Of a stretch of 19,725 bases of DNA, positions 7,634 through 16,076 are shown in pieces (the first letter of the stretch is position 1; every line of letters begins with the position of its first letter). The stretch comes from JAOPZW01 sp036555665. GTDB lineage: Bacteria > Actinomycetota > Thermoleophilia > Solirubrobacterales > Solirubrobacteraceae. The notes below the pieces were generated by a model. The model saw only the letters and a list, made by a program, of their open reading frames with translations, was not told the origin of the DNA and did not search any database. Location of the stretch: contig DATBKW010000358.1 in NCBI GenBank assembly GCA_036555665.1, forward strand, positions 1 to 19,725. The letters are read 5' to 3'. A program made the translations under genes and the position numbers.

Positions 7634-8635
7634 ATGGCCAGACCGATCGCGCTGTTCACCGGGCAATGGGCGGACCTCTCGCTCGAGGAGCTGGCGGGCA
7701 AATGCGCGTCGTGGGGCTACGACGGGCTGGAGCTCGCGTGCTGGGGCGACCATTTCGAGGTCGACCGCGCGCTGGCCGAGCCGGGCTATGCGCGCGGTCG
7801 GCGCGAGCTGCTCGAACGCCACGGCCTGGGGTGCTGGGCCCTGGGCGCCCACCTCGTCGGCCAGGCGGTGTGCGATCCGATCGACGCCCGCCACAAGGGC
7901 GTCCTGCCGCCGGAGGTGTGGGGCGACGGCGATCCCGAGGGCGTGCGCGGGCGCGCGGCCGAGCGGATGAAGGACACCGCGCGCGCGGCGGCGCAGTTCG
8001 GCGTGCCCGTCGTCACCGGCTTCACCGGCTCGTCGATCTGGCACATGCTCTACTCGTTCCCGCCCAACGACTGGGCCGCGATCGAGCGCGGCTACGAGGA
8101 CTTCGCCGAGCGCTGGGGCCCGGTCATCGACGTCTTCGACGCCGAGGGCGTGCACTTCGCCCTCGAGGTCCATCCCACCGAGATCGCCTACGACTTCGTC
8201 ACCACGCGCAAGGCGCTGGCGGCGCTGGACCGCCGCGAGGGCTTCGGCATCAACCTGGACCCGAGCCACTTCATCCCGCAGCTCCTCGATCCGGCCGACT
8301 TCGCGGCCGAGTTCGCCGACCGCGTCTACAACGTGCACGTCAAGGACTCGCAGGTGATGGCCGACGGGCGGCGCTCGATCCTCGGCTCGCACATCGACTT
8401 CGGCGAGGCCGAGCGCGGCTGGACCTTCGTGTCGCCGGGCCACGGCGACGTCGACTTCGAGGCGCTGTTCCGCGTCCTGAACCGGATCGGCTACGACGGG
8501 CCGCTGGCCGTCGAGTGGGAGGACTCGGGCATGGACCGCGAGTGGGGCGCCGCCGACGCGGTGACCTTCCTGCGCCAGACCGACTTCGCGCCGTCGTCGG
8601 TCGCTTTCGACGCCGCCTTCGCCAAGGAGTCCTGA
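7634..8635 (+). CDS. Sugar phosphate isomerase/epimerase-type TIM-barrel enzyme
   Basis: A 333-residue protein of the xylose-isomerase-like TIM-barrel family (AP endonuclease 2-type fold). Likely metal ligands are E178 (LEVHPTE), D209 (NLDPSHF), H235 (NVHVKD) and E294 (VEWEDSG), the usual E/D/H/E set for Mn2+ or similar. Such enzymes isomerise or epimerise keto-sugars. Some members act as the alpha subunit of C-glycoside deglycosidases, working on 3-keto-glycosides made by a partner oxidoreductase. The next gene, one base away, is a Gfo/Idh/MocA oxidoreductase, a pairing typical of sugar, inositol or glycoside catabolism. No small C-deglycosidase beta subunit is seen. A good GAGGAGAG ribosome site lies 2-6 bases before the ATG. 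Exact reaction unknown. Confidence 0.9.
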   Translation: MARPIALFTGQWADLSLEELAGKCASWGYDGLELACWGDHFEVDRALAEPGYARGRRELLERHGLGCWALGAHLVGQAVCDPIDARHKGVLPPEVWGDGDPEGVRGRAAERMKDTARAAAQFGVPVVTGFTGSSIWHMLYSFPPNDWAAIERGYEDFAERWGPVIDVFDAEGVHFALEVHPTEIAYDFVTTRKALAALDRREGFGINLDPSHFIPQLLDPADFAAEFADRVYNVHVKDSQVMADGRRSILGSHIDFGEAERGWTFVSPGHGDVDFEALFRVLNRIGYDGPLAVEWEDSGMDREWGAADAVTFLRQTDFAPSSVAFDAAFAKES

Positions 8636-8636
8636 G

Positions 8637-9787
<1,151 letters not shown>

Positions 9788-9791
<4 letters not shown>

Positions 9792-10519
9792 GCGCCGAGC
9801 GTTTCGCCGGGCGGCGCGCCCTGGTCACCGGTGCCGGCTCGGGGATCGGCGAGGCGGTCGCCCGCGGTTTGCACGCCGAGGGCGCCGAGGTCGTGCTGGC
9901 CGACCGGGCCGGCGACCGCGTCGGCGCGCTCGCCGGCGAGCTGGGCGAGCGCGCGGAGGCGCTGATACTCGACGTCCGCGACGAAGACGCGGTCGCCGCG
10001 GCCACCGGCGGCCTCGACGTCCTGACCAACGTCGCCGGGATCGGCTCGACCACCAGCGCGCCCGACACCGCGCTCGACGTCTGGGAGGACGTCTTCGCCG
10101 TCAACGCCCGCGGCACGTTCCTGTGCTGCAAGCACGCGATCCCCGGGATGATCGAGCGCGGCGGGGGCGCGATCGTGAACATGGGCTCGGTCGCCGGGCT
10201 GGTCGGGCTGCGCAACCGCGCCGCCTACTGCGCCTCCAAGGGCGCCGTGATCGCGCTGACGCGCGCGCTGGCCATCGACCACGTCGGCGACGGCATCCGC
10301 GTCAACGCGGTGTGCCCCGGAACGGTCGACTCGCCGTGGGTCCGCCGCCTGGTCGAGGACGTGGGCGAATCGCTCGACGCGCTGCGCGCCCGCCAGCCCA
10401 TGGGCCGCCTGGGCACGACCGACGAGATCGCCCAGGCCGTCCTCTACCTGGCCTCCGACGCCGCCGCCTTCGTCACCGGCTCGGCGCTGGTCATCGACGG
10501 CGGACTGACGGCGGGGTGA
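9788..10519 (+). CDS. Short-chain dehydrogenase/reductase (SDR)
   Basis: A classical SDR of 243 residues. The cofactor motif is TGAGSGIG (14-21), and an acidic residue at the end of beta 2 (VVLADRAGDR) points to NAD(H) rather than NADP(H). The family NNAG motif appears as TNVAG. Catalytic Ser is in NMGSVAG, and Tyr/Lys are in YCASKGA. The C-terminus GSALVIDGGLTAG is typical. The chosen GTG overlaps the upstream stop as GTGA, placing the family's first strand at the expected distance; longer in-frame reading upstream lies inside the oxidoreductase gene and is not protein-like. It probably oxidises an alcohol or polyol intermediate in the same pathway. The 3' end overlaps the convergent cupin gene by 29 bases. 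Confidence 0.92.
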
Positions 10520-10910
10520 CGCCGGCGATCTCCGTCCGCGACGGGCGGCTCCGCGTCGAGGTCGGCGACGTAGCACGGCGTCCCGGACGGGCGATCGGGT
10601 AGCGCATCAGCACCGCCGCCTGGACGTCCTCGGCGCTGCCGGCCGCGTAGGTGTGCGGGCGGTCGGCGATCCACTCGGCGCTGTGGCCCGCGCCCACCAC
10701 GCGGGTGCCGTCCGGCAGGGCGGCGATCAGCTCGCCGGCGAACACGGTCATCACCTTGCGCACTCCGGGCGCATACGTGGCCTGGTGGCCCTGAGTGCCC
10801 GCCTGGATACGGATCCGGTAGAGCTCGCTGACGATCCCGCCGTCGTCGAAGCGCGCGACGAGCTCCCCGCTGATCACCTCGCCCCGAGGCATGGCGGCAT
10901 CCAATGCCAC
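10491..10910 (-). CDS. Cupin protein resembling the C-terminal half of XRE-cupin regulators
   Basis: A protein of about 139 residues whose middle matches the C-terminal ligand-binding cupin of XRE-cupin transcription factors: a strand with GVRKVMTVFAGELIAALPDG, then VGAGHSAEWIADRPHTYAAG and AAVLMRYP. No helix-turn-helix precedes it: the 138 bases before the next gene are too short and show none. It is either a stand-alone cupin or a remnant of a regulator that lost its DNA-binding domain. The GTG start at 10910 is chosen because GCGAGG sits nine bases upstream; an internal ATG at 10892 is the alternative. The last ~32 residues (after MRYPIARPG) are low-complexity, and the true end could differ through a frameshift. 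It overlaps the convergent SDR by 29 bases. Confidence 0.55.
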   Translation of the reverse strand: MALDAAMPRGEVISGELVARFDDGGIVSELYRIRIQAGTQGHQATYAPGVRKVMTVFAGELIAALPDGTRVVGAGHSAEWIADRPHTYAAGSAEDVQAAVLMRYPIARPGRRATSPTSTRSRPSRTEIAGVTPPSVRRR

Positions 10911-10992
10911 GGCGGCGAACCTCGCGTTTACGCAATGCGAAGTAAAGCGCCCGCGTCCGATGACAGACTGGCCATCCGTCCAGGTCGCTGGT

Positions 10993-11022
10993 TTGCCCAC
11001 GCCGCGTCGGTGCTGGTAGAAG
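10993..11022 (+). promoter_or_regulatory. Candidate promoter for the DUF6636-type secreted protein
   Basis: TTGCCC and TAGAAG (each 4 of 6 to the sigma-70-like consensus) are separated by 18 bases, 27 bases before the GTG start. The 138-base gap between the divergent cupin and this gene must hold both promoters. The assignment is by eye only. Confidence 0.25.
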
Positions 11023-11048
11023 CACCCGTCCGATTGGGGGATCTCACC

Positions 11049-11888
11049 GTGCTGGGCAAACGCATCCTGCTGGTCGTCGTCTGCGTCGTCGCGGCCCTCG
11101 CCGCGGGATCCGCGGCGGGCGGCGCGAGCGTGCGCGCGGCGACGGCCGACTGCTCGCCCGCGACCGCCGCGCAGCTCGTCGCCGAGCACCAGCTCAACGA
11201 CTTCGCCGTGGCCGATCCGGTCGTCCAGGTCCTCTGCGGCCCGTTCACGGGCCCTGGCAGCCAGGCCATGGCCGTCACGATCGGCGCAGCGACCTGCTGG
11301 AGCATCCAGCGCTGGGTGGTGTTCGACTTCGCGGGGGGCACCTGGCGGCTCGTGCTCGACGAGCGCGCCTTCGTCGTCCCGCCGCTGGTGGCCGTGGGCG
11401 GTGACATCAAGGAGACGACGCCGGTCTTCCGCTCGACCGATCCGCGCTGCGTTCCGTCGGGCGGCACACGCTCGCGGATCTGGCACTGGGATGGCGCGCG
11501 CTTTACGGCCGGCCCGTGGAAGCAGGCCAAGCCCGCGGCGGCGCGGACGTCGGCCACGTTCTACTCGCCCAGCCGCAACGTCTCCTGTGAGATGAACGAC
11601 GGCCGCGCGCAGGTCGGCTCCTTCGTGTACTGCCAGAGCCGGGCCCATCCGCACAGTGTCAAGATGGGCCTCGACGGGCGGCTGAAGATCTGCCGCGGCG
11701 GGACCGCGACGACGAACCGCTGCCTGGGCGACCCCGGCGAGCACACGCCCGTCCTCGGCTACGGCAAGCACATCACGTTGAGGCACTTTCGCTGCCAATC
11801 CGGGAAAGCCGGTGTCACGTGCACCGTGATCAAGACCGGCAAGGGCTTCCGGATCGACCGGGCCGGGGTCAAGCGGATCGGCTCCTAG
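11049..11888 (+). CDS. Secreted DUF6636-type protein
   Basis: An exported protein of 279 residues. A signal peptide covers about residues 1-30: KR, then the hydrophobic ILLVVVCVVAALAAG and a probable cleavage near SVRA. The mature N-terminal half has four Cys and reads like the small Cys-paired actinobacterial domain with CGPFTGPGS and PSGGTRSRIWHWDG. The C-terminal third fits DUF6636: FYSPSRNVSCEM, then VYCQS, YGKHITLRHFRC, GVTCTVIKTGKGFRIDR. There are ten Cys after the signal, enough for five disulfides, which suits an extracellular location. Function is unknown. The GTG start is preceded by GGGGGA eight bases upstream and places the signal peptide at the N-terminus; longer in-frame reading upstream lacks a signal and is rejected. 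Confidence 0.82.
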   Translation: MLGKRILLVVVCVVAALAAGSAAGGASVRAATADCSPATAAQLVAEHQLNDFAVADPVVQVLCGPFTGPGSQAMAVTIGAATCWSIQRWVVFDFAGGTWRLVLDERAFVVPPLVAVGGDIKETTPVFRSTDPRCVPSGGTRSRIWHWDGARFTAGPWKQAKPAAARTSATFYSPSRNVSCEMNDGRAQVGSFVYCQSRAHPHSVKMGLDGRLKICRGGTATTNRCLGDPGEHTPVLGYGKHITLRHFRCQSGKAGVTCTVIKTGKGFRIDRAGVKRIGS

Positions 11889-11905
11889 TGGGCCTTCTCG
11901 CAACG

Positions 11906-11919
11906 TTTCACCGGTAATC
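11906..11919 (+). promoter_or_regulatory. Candidate operator-like site, LigM upstream region
   Basis: TTTCACCGGTAATC matches the palindrome GATTACCGGTAATC at 11 of 14 positions and shares CGGTAATCCC with the site at 18861. It lies about 225 bases before the LigM-like start, so its role in that gene's control is uncertain. It could equally belong to the degraded stretch that follows. Confidence 0.25.
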
Positions 11920-12073
11920 CCGGGCGCCGATCACCGCCGGGCGGCGTCCTCGACCCTCGAAATACCTCCGGTATTCCTTCGGGACCAACGGCTTCGCCGT
12001 CGGTGCCCCGTCCTTGCCCGGCGGCGCCGGCATCCCGGGCTTCCCGGTGCAACGTCACGGGAAGACCCACTAG
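11918..12073 (+). pseudogene. Possible 3' remnant of an unidentified gene
   Basis: Most of the 255-base gap before the LigM-like gene holds a frame with protein-like character but no start codon. It reads KYLRYSFGTNGFAVG, then PSLPGGAGIPGFPVQ and ends RHGKTH with TAG. Third codon positions are overwhelmingly G or C while second positions are mixed, as in real genes here. A stop codon lies just upstream (11915-11917) in the same frame and no ATG or GTG follows it before the protein-like part. I do not recognise the family. It may be the tail of a deleted gene; a chance open frame is the alternative. Confidence 0.35.
11961..11975. promoter_or_regulatory. Inverted repeat upstream of the LigM-like gene
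   Basis: AATACC and GGTATT are perfect 6-base arms around a 3-base centre, in an unusually AT-rich patch. It might be an operator for the LigM-like gene, but it lies inside the possible gene remnant and could be coding by origin. A further imperfect hairpin (ACCAACGGC, loop TTC, GCCGTCGGT) follows at about 11984-12004. Confidence 0.25.
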
Positions 12074-12143
12074 ATCGAGCAGACCGCACGGCCGAGCGCA
12101 ACCGCGCCCGGGTAGCATTCGGAACCCTGAGAAGGGAGCCAGC

Positions 12144-13541
12144 ATGAGTCAGCAGAGCCTCGAGGAGCTCCTCGGGACCGTCGAAAGTCCCGTCGAGCTT
12201 CTGCGCAATGCCCAGGTCGGGCCCAACGTCTACCCCGGCGTGCCCGCCGAGTTCACCAACTGGCGCGACGAGCAGAAGGCGTGGCAGGAGAGCTGCGTGC
12301 TCTTCAACCAGTCCTACCACATGGCCGAGTTGCTGGTGGAGGGGCCCGACGCGCTCGACCTGCTCTCCCATCTGGGCGTCAACAGCTTCGCGACCTTCGC
12401 CCCCGGCAAGGCCAAGCAGTTCGTGCCGTGCACGCCCGACGGCTATGTGATCGGCGACGTGATCCTCTTCGGCCTGGCCGACAACAGCTTCAACCTGGTC
12501 GGTCGCGCGCCGGTGCTCAACTGGATCACCTATCACGTCGAGACCGGCAGCTACGACGTCAGCGTCGAGTTCGACCAGCGCACGGCGCTGCGTACCGACG
12601 GGCGCCGCCGGAACTACCGCTTCCAGGTGCAGGGCCCCAACGCGATGGCGGTCATCGAGAAGGCGCTCGGCCACGCGCCCGAGGAGCTGAAGTTCTTCAA
12701 CATGCGGATGGAGAGGATCGCGGACAAGGACGTCTGCGCCCTGCGCCACGGCATGGCCGGCCAGCCGGGCTGGGAGCTGTTCGGGCCGTGGGAGGAGGGG
12801 CCCGCGGTGCACGAGGCGCTCGTCGAAGCCGGCGAGGAGTTCGGGCTCACCCTCGTGGGCGGGCGCGCGTACGGGTCCAACGCCATCGAATCGGGCTGGA
12901 TCCCCTCACCGCTTCCCGCCGTCTATACGGGCGACAGCCTCAGGGCCTACCGCGAGTGGCTGCCCGCCAAGGGCTACGAGGGCTCGGCTTCGGTCGGCGG
13001 CAGCTTCCTGTCGGCGAACATCGAGGACTACTACTTCACGCCGTGGGACCTCGGCTACGGGCACCTCGTCAAGTTCGACCACGACTTCGTCGGCCGCGAG
13101 GCGCTCGAGCGGATGGCCGATGGCGAGCACCGCACCAAGGTCACGCTCGCGCTCGACGACGACGACGTGACGCGCACGCTCGGGACGATGCTGCAGAAGA
13201 CCGACCGCGCGAAGTACATCGAGTGGCCGAACGCCGTGTACTCGATGCACCCGTTCGACAACGTCACCGTCGACGGCGAGACCGTCGGCGTCTCGACCTG
13301 GATCTGCTACAGCGCCAACGAGGGCAAGCTCCTCACCCTCGCCGTCCTCGACGAGCAGCACGCCGAGCCCGGCACGGAGGTCACCTTCGTGTGGGGCGAG
13401 GAGAACGGCGGCACGGCCAAGCCCACCGTCGAGCGCCACGTGCAGACCGAGATGCGCGCGGTGGTCAGCCCGGTGCCCTACGTCGAGGTCGTCCGCAGCT
13501 CCTACGCGCCCGGCGGCTGGCGCGCCGCCCGCGCGAGCTAA
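12144..13541 (+). CDS. LigM-like tetrahydrofolate-dependent O-demethylase (GcvT fold)
   Basis: A 465-residue protein very close in length and motif order to LigM, the vanillate/3-O-methylgallate demethylase of sphingomonads (471 residues), which moves a methyl group from an aryl methyl ether to tetrahydrofolate in the cytoplasm. Shared blocks, from memory of LigM, include LLRNAQVG, YHMAEL (with H59), FFNMRMERI, LRHGMAGQPG, RAYGSNAIESGWIPSPLP, YREWLPAKGYE, NIEDYY and WGEENGGTAKPTVE. The Tyr in RAYGSN (about residue 242) lines up with the catalytic Tyr of LigM, and the His before M60 with its active-site His. N-demethylation remains possible, since the fold is shared with GcvT and sarcosine/dimethylglycine enzymes. 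AAGGGAG lies five bases before the ATG. Its stop overlaps the convergent monooxygenase stop. No folate-recycling gene (metF, ligH) is in the window. Confidence 0.88.
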   Translation: MSQQSLEELLGTVESPVELLRNAQVGPNVYPGVPAEFTNWRDEQKAWQESCVLFNQSYHMAELLVEGPDALDLLSHLGVNSFATFAPGKAKQFVPCTPDGYVIGDVILFGLADNSFNLVGRAPVLNWITYHVETGSYDVSVEFDQRTALRTDGRRRNYRFQVQGPNAMAVIEKALGHAPEELKFFNMRMERIADKDVCALRHGMAGQPGWELFGPWEEGPAVHEALVEAGEEFGLTLVGGRAYGSNAIESGWIPSPLPAVYTGDSLRAYREWLPAKGYEGSASVGGSFLSANIEDYYFTPWDLGYGHLVKFDHDFVGREALERMADGEHRTKVTLALDDDDVTRTLGTMLQKTDRAKYIEWPNAVYSMHPFDNVTVDGETVGVSTWICYSANEGKLLTLAVLDEQHAEPGTEVTFVWGEENGGTAKPTVERHVQTEMRAVVSPVPYVEVVRSSYAPGGWRAARAS

Positions 13542-13828
13542 TCCATGGTCTCGTAGAAGAGCCGCTCGCGGGTCTCCATCAGCCCGAAGAGCTCGCCCGC
13601 GGCGAGCGTCTGGAAGTGCTCGGTCTGGCCGTGCGCCTCGAAGGCCGCCTCGTCGCGATATTGCTCGTAGAGCATGAAGCTGCGCGGGTTGTCGACGGCC
13701 CGGTGCGGGACGTACTGGATGCAGCCCGGCTCGGCGTTCGAGGCCGGCGCGAGCCGGCCGATGAGCTCGGCGGCGCGTTCCTCCTCGCCCTCGCGGGCGG
13801 TCATGCGGGCAATGAGCACGTAGGCCAT
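13538..13828 (-). CDS. ABM-family (YgiN-like) putative quinol monooxygenase
   Basis: A 96-residue dimeric alpha+beta barrel protein of the antibiotic-biosynthesis-monooxygenase superfamily. It starts MAYVLIARMTAREG, followed by the helix EEERAAELIGRLAPAS, the strand GCIQYVPHRAVD, then FMLYEQYRDEAAFEAHGQTEHFQ, the diagnostic YEQY/AHxxTxHF region, and ends with a C-terminal helix. Family members oxidise quinols or polyketides without cofactor, or degrade haem; many are uncharacterised, and no haem-ligand pattern is evident. It is the last gene of the seven-gene minus-strand operon, 22 bases after the SDR stop, with AAGGAG nine bases before its ATG. Its stop codon overlaps the LigM-like stop on the other strand. 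A role in oxidising a hydroquinone intermediate of the pathway is inference. Confidence 0.87.
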   Translation of the reverse strand: MAYVLIARMTAREGEEERAAELIGRLAPASNAEPGCIQYVPHRAVDNPRSFMLYEQYRDEAAFEAHGQTEHFQTLAAGELFGLMETRERLFYETMD

Positions 13829-13850
13829 CGGTAAGGGCTCCTTGTCGGGG

Positions 13851-14570
13851 TCAGAAGACGGCGCGGCCGCCGGAGATGTCGAACGTCGCGCCCGTCGAGA
13901 ACGTCATCCGCTCGCTGACCAGGAAGGCGATCAGCTCGGCCACCTCGGCCGGCTGGCCCAACCGGTTCATCGGGATCTTCTCGACCATGTAGTCGATGTG
14001 CTCCTGGCTCATCTGCGAGAGCATCGGCGTGGCGATGACGGCCGGTGCGATGCAGTTGACGAGCACGCCGGTCGTGGCGAGGTCCTTGCCGAAGGACTTG
14101 GTCATCCCGATCACGGCCGCCTTGCTGGCGGAGTAGGCCGCGGCCATCGGGTTGCCCTCCTTGCCGGCGATCGACGCGACGTTGACCATCCGGCCGGCGC
14201 CGCGGGGCACCATGACCCGGGCGGCCTCGCGATTGCAGTAGAAGACACCGTCGCAGTTCAGGGCGAAGACGCGCCGCCATTCGTCGTCGCTGACGTCGAC
14301 CGTCCGCAGGGAGTCGCCGGCCGTGCCGGCGCAGCACACGAGGGCGTCGAGCGGGCCCAGCTCACGCTCGGTCCGCGCCACGGCCTCGGCCACCGACCGC
14401 GAGTCGGTCACGTCGCCGGCCACCGGCAGCGCTCCCTGCGGGCTGGCGTCGGCGTCGAGGTCGACCGAGGCGACCGCCGCCCCGCGCTCCGCGAGCAGCG
14501 CGACGGTGGCGGCGCCGATGCCGCTCGCGCCACCGGTGACGATGGCGACCTTGCCGTCGAATTCGCGCAT
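13851..14570 (-). CDS. Short-chain dehydrogenase/reductase (SDR)
   Basis: A classical SDR of 239 residues. TGGASGIG is at 12-19, and an acidic residue ends beta 2 (VASVDLDAD), indicating NAD(H). NNAG is replaced by CCAGT, an uncommon variant. Catalytic residues are Ser in VASIAGKEG and Tyr/Lys in YSASKAA. The C-terminus FSTGATFDISGGRAVF is normal. The ATG is chosen because it puts the first strand (KVAIVTGG) at residues 7-14; no strong Shine-Dalgarno is seen. It lies 17 bases after the cupin stop in the same operon as the Mo-hydroxylase and probably oxidises or reduces a hydroxylated intermediate. It is clearly a different paralogue from the SDR at 9788. Confidence 0.92.
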   Translation of the reverse strand: MREFDGKVAIVTGGASGIGAATVALLAERGAAVASVDLDADASPQGALPVAGDVTDSRSVAEAVARTERELGPLDALVCCAGTAGDSLRTVDVSDDEWRRVFALNCDGVFYCNREAARVMVPRGAGRMVNVASIAGKEGNPMAAAYSASKAAVIGMTKSFGKDLATTGVLVNCIAPAVIATPMLSQMSQEHIDYMVEKIPMNRLGQPAEVAELIAFLVSERMTFSTGATFDISGGRAVF

Positions 14571-14587
14571 CAGTAGGGGCCCACTTA

Positions 14588-14983
14588 CTAACGCTCGACG
14601 TGCGTCGCGCCGCCCTCGGAGAGCACGAGGTCGCGATCGCGGTCGGGCACGTGGTCGAGCGGCACGGGGGCGAGCGCCTCGAAGAAGGTCACGCCGCCTT
14701 CCGAATACAGCTCGTGCTCGATACCGCGGTTGACGCACACGACGTCGCCCGGCCCCAGCTCGCGCGTTTCGTCGCCGATCGTCATCCGCACCGAGCCGTC
14801 GACGATCGCCATGAGCTGCTCGGTGTGCTCGTGCGCGTGGCGGGTGACCTGCTTGCCCGGCTCGTACTGCACGCGGCACAGCAGCACCTGGTCGCCGCCG
14901 ATGGCGTGCAGGCGCACGCCGTCGACGAACTCGAAGGCCTTCACGCCGTTCCAGGTGCCAAACCCCGAGCCGGCTTCAGGCAT
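14588..14983 (-). CDS. Small cupin-domain protein of the Mo-hydroxylase operon
   Basis: A 131-residue cupin. The first motif is RHAHEHTEQLMAIVDG with H49, H51 and E55 (H53 and Q56 nearby), and the second is VNRGIEHELYSEG with H90, so a metal site is probable. DETRELGPGDVVCV is the classical turn. Its ATG lies inside the end of the C-terminal Mo-subunit gene (8-base overlap), giving tight translational coupling. Possible roles are a ring-cleaving or quercetinase-like dioxygenase, a lactone or keto isomerase, or a stability factor; none can be chosen from sequence. The C-terminal tail (PLDHVPDRDRDLV) extends beyond the core cupin, as is common in actinobacterial relatives. Confidence 0.87.
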   Translation of the reverse strand: MPEAGSGFGTWNGVKAFEFVDGVRLHAIGGDQVLLCRVQYEPGKQVTRHAHEHTEQLMAIVDGSVRMTIGDETRELGPGDVVCVNRGIEHELYSEGGVTFFEALAPVPLDHVPDRDRDLVLSEGGATHVER

Positions 14984-16076
14984 CGACGCCCCAGAACGCC
15001 TGCCCGCCGTCGGCGCTGACGCCCGCGACCGAGATCTCCTCGTCGAAGATGACCCGCTTGCCCTCGCGCCGCGGCTCGCGCTTGGCCTCCAGCGCGCGCA
15101 GCACCCGCTCGGGGGTCGCCGGCATCTCGGTGACCCACACGCCGACCGCGTCGTGGATGGCCGCCGCGATCGCCGGCGGCTGGGCGTTGTTGGCCATCTC
15201 GCCGATCGCCTTGGCCCCGAAGGGCCCGTCGATCGACGGGTTCTCGAGGATCACGTTCTGAAACTCGGGCAGGTCCGCGAGCGAGGGCGCCAGGTAGGTG
15301 CCGAACTGCTCGCCGCGATGCTCGACCGAGGGGTAGTACGGATAGGAGGCCTCGAGCAGACCGAGCCCGAGCCCCATCATCGCGCCGCCCTCGATCTGTC
15401 CCTCGACGAGCGTCGGGTTGATGGCGCGGCCCACGTCGTAGACCTGCAGCATCCGCAGCACGGTGGTCTCGCCGGTCTCGTCGTCGACCTCGACGTCGAT
15501 CATGCATGCGGCGTAGGAGATCGCCGAGTGCGGCTCGACGGTGACCGAGCCGTCGTCGTCGTCGACCTCGGCCAGCGGCTTGAGCGCCGTGCCGTTGCCG
15601 CTGATCAGCTCGCCGTAGACATAGGTCGCCGCGCCGGCGACGTCCGGGATCGAGATCTTGACGTCGGGCGCGCCCTTGGCCTTGACCTCGCCATCGGCGA
15701 TGTCGAGGTCCTCGGGCCCGATCTCGAGCTCGCGTGAGGCGATGTCGAGGATCCGCTCGCGCGCCTTCTCGGCCGCGTAGCGCACGGCGTTGCCGCCGAT
15801 GAAGGTGCCGCGCGAGGCGAACGTCCCCGTGCAGACCGCCGAGGAGTCGGTGTTGGAGTTGTCCATCGTCACCCAGTCGTAGGGGACGCCGAGCGCGTCG
15901 GCCACGATCTGGGTGTGCACCGTCTTCGAGCCCTGTCCGATGTCGACCGTGCCGGCGAAGACGTCGACGCGCCCGTCGGGCTTGAGCTTGATCCACGCCT
16001 GGCTGGGATCGCCGTTCTGGTTCATGCCGGTCGGGTACTCGATCGTCGCGAAGCCGCGACCGCGGTGCTTGGCCAT
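14976..16076 (-). CDS. Mo-hydroxylase molybdopterin-binding subunit, C-terminal part
   Basis: A 366-residue protein (about 38 kDa by length) equal to the C-terminal portion of xanthine dehydrogenase/aldehyde oxidase large subunits. It begins at RGRGFATIEYPTG, then has VFAGTVDIGQGSKTVHTQI and TGTFASRGTFIGGNAV, which contact the molybdopterin cofactor. The essential glutamate is probably E292 in FGAKAIGEMANNAQPPAI. It cannot work alone and must assemble with the preceding N-terminal subunit. Its ATG overlaps that gene's stop as TGATG, with a strong GGAGGTGG ribosome site (16083-16090) six bases upstream, so this is a true separate gene. A split of about 50 plus 37 kDa is known in nicotinate dehydrogenase (NdhL/NdhM) of Eubacterium barkeri. 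The substrate is unknown. Confidence 0.9.
   Translation of the reverse strand: MAKHRGRGFATIEYPTGMNQNGDPSQAWIKLKPDGRVDVFAGTVDIGQGSKTVHTQIVADALGVPYDWVTMDNSNTDSSAVCTGTFASRGTFIGGNAVRYAAEKARERILDIASRELEIGPEDLDIADGEVKAKGAPDVKISIPDVAGAATYVYGELISGNGTALKPLAEVDDDDGSVTVEPHSAISYAACMIDVEVDDETGETTVLRMLQVYDVGRAINPTLVEGQIEGGAMMGLGLGLLEASYPYYPSVEHRGEQFGTYLAPSLADLPEFQNVILENPSIDGPFGAKAIGEMANNAQPPAIAAAIHDAVGVWVTEMPATPERVLRALEAKREPRREGKRVIFDEEISVAGVSADGGQAFWGVDA

Noticed and set aside
10653..11048. A longer version of the DUF6636-type gene starting at 10653
   Set aside because: It would bury the signal peptide about 130 residues into the protein. The GTG at 11049 has a ribosome site and gives a normal signal sequence.
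10911..11903. An upstream extension of the minus-strand cupin into a 470-residue protein
   Set aside because: The extension is antisense to the secreted DUF6636-type gene and has no recognisable domain or helix-turn-helix.
11984..12004. A hairpin (ACCAACGGC, loop TTC, GCCGTCGGT) as a terminator or riboswitch
   Set aside because: The stem has a mismatch and no following U-run, lies about 95 bases after the nearest stop, and falls in the coding-like remnant. It shows no conserved aptamer pattern.
12003..12143. An upstream in-frame ATG that would extend the LigM-like protein by 47 residues
   Set aside because: The extension is low-complexity and absent from LigM, and the ATG at 12144 has a well-spaced AAGGGAG and matches the LigM start.
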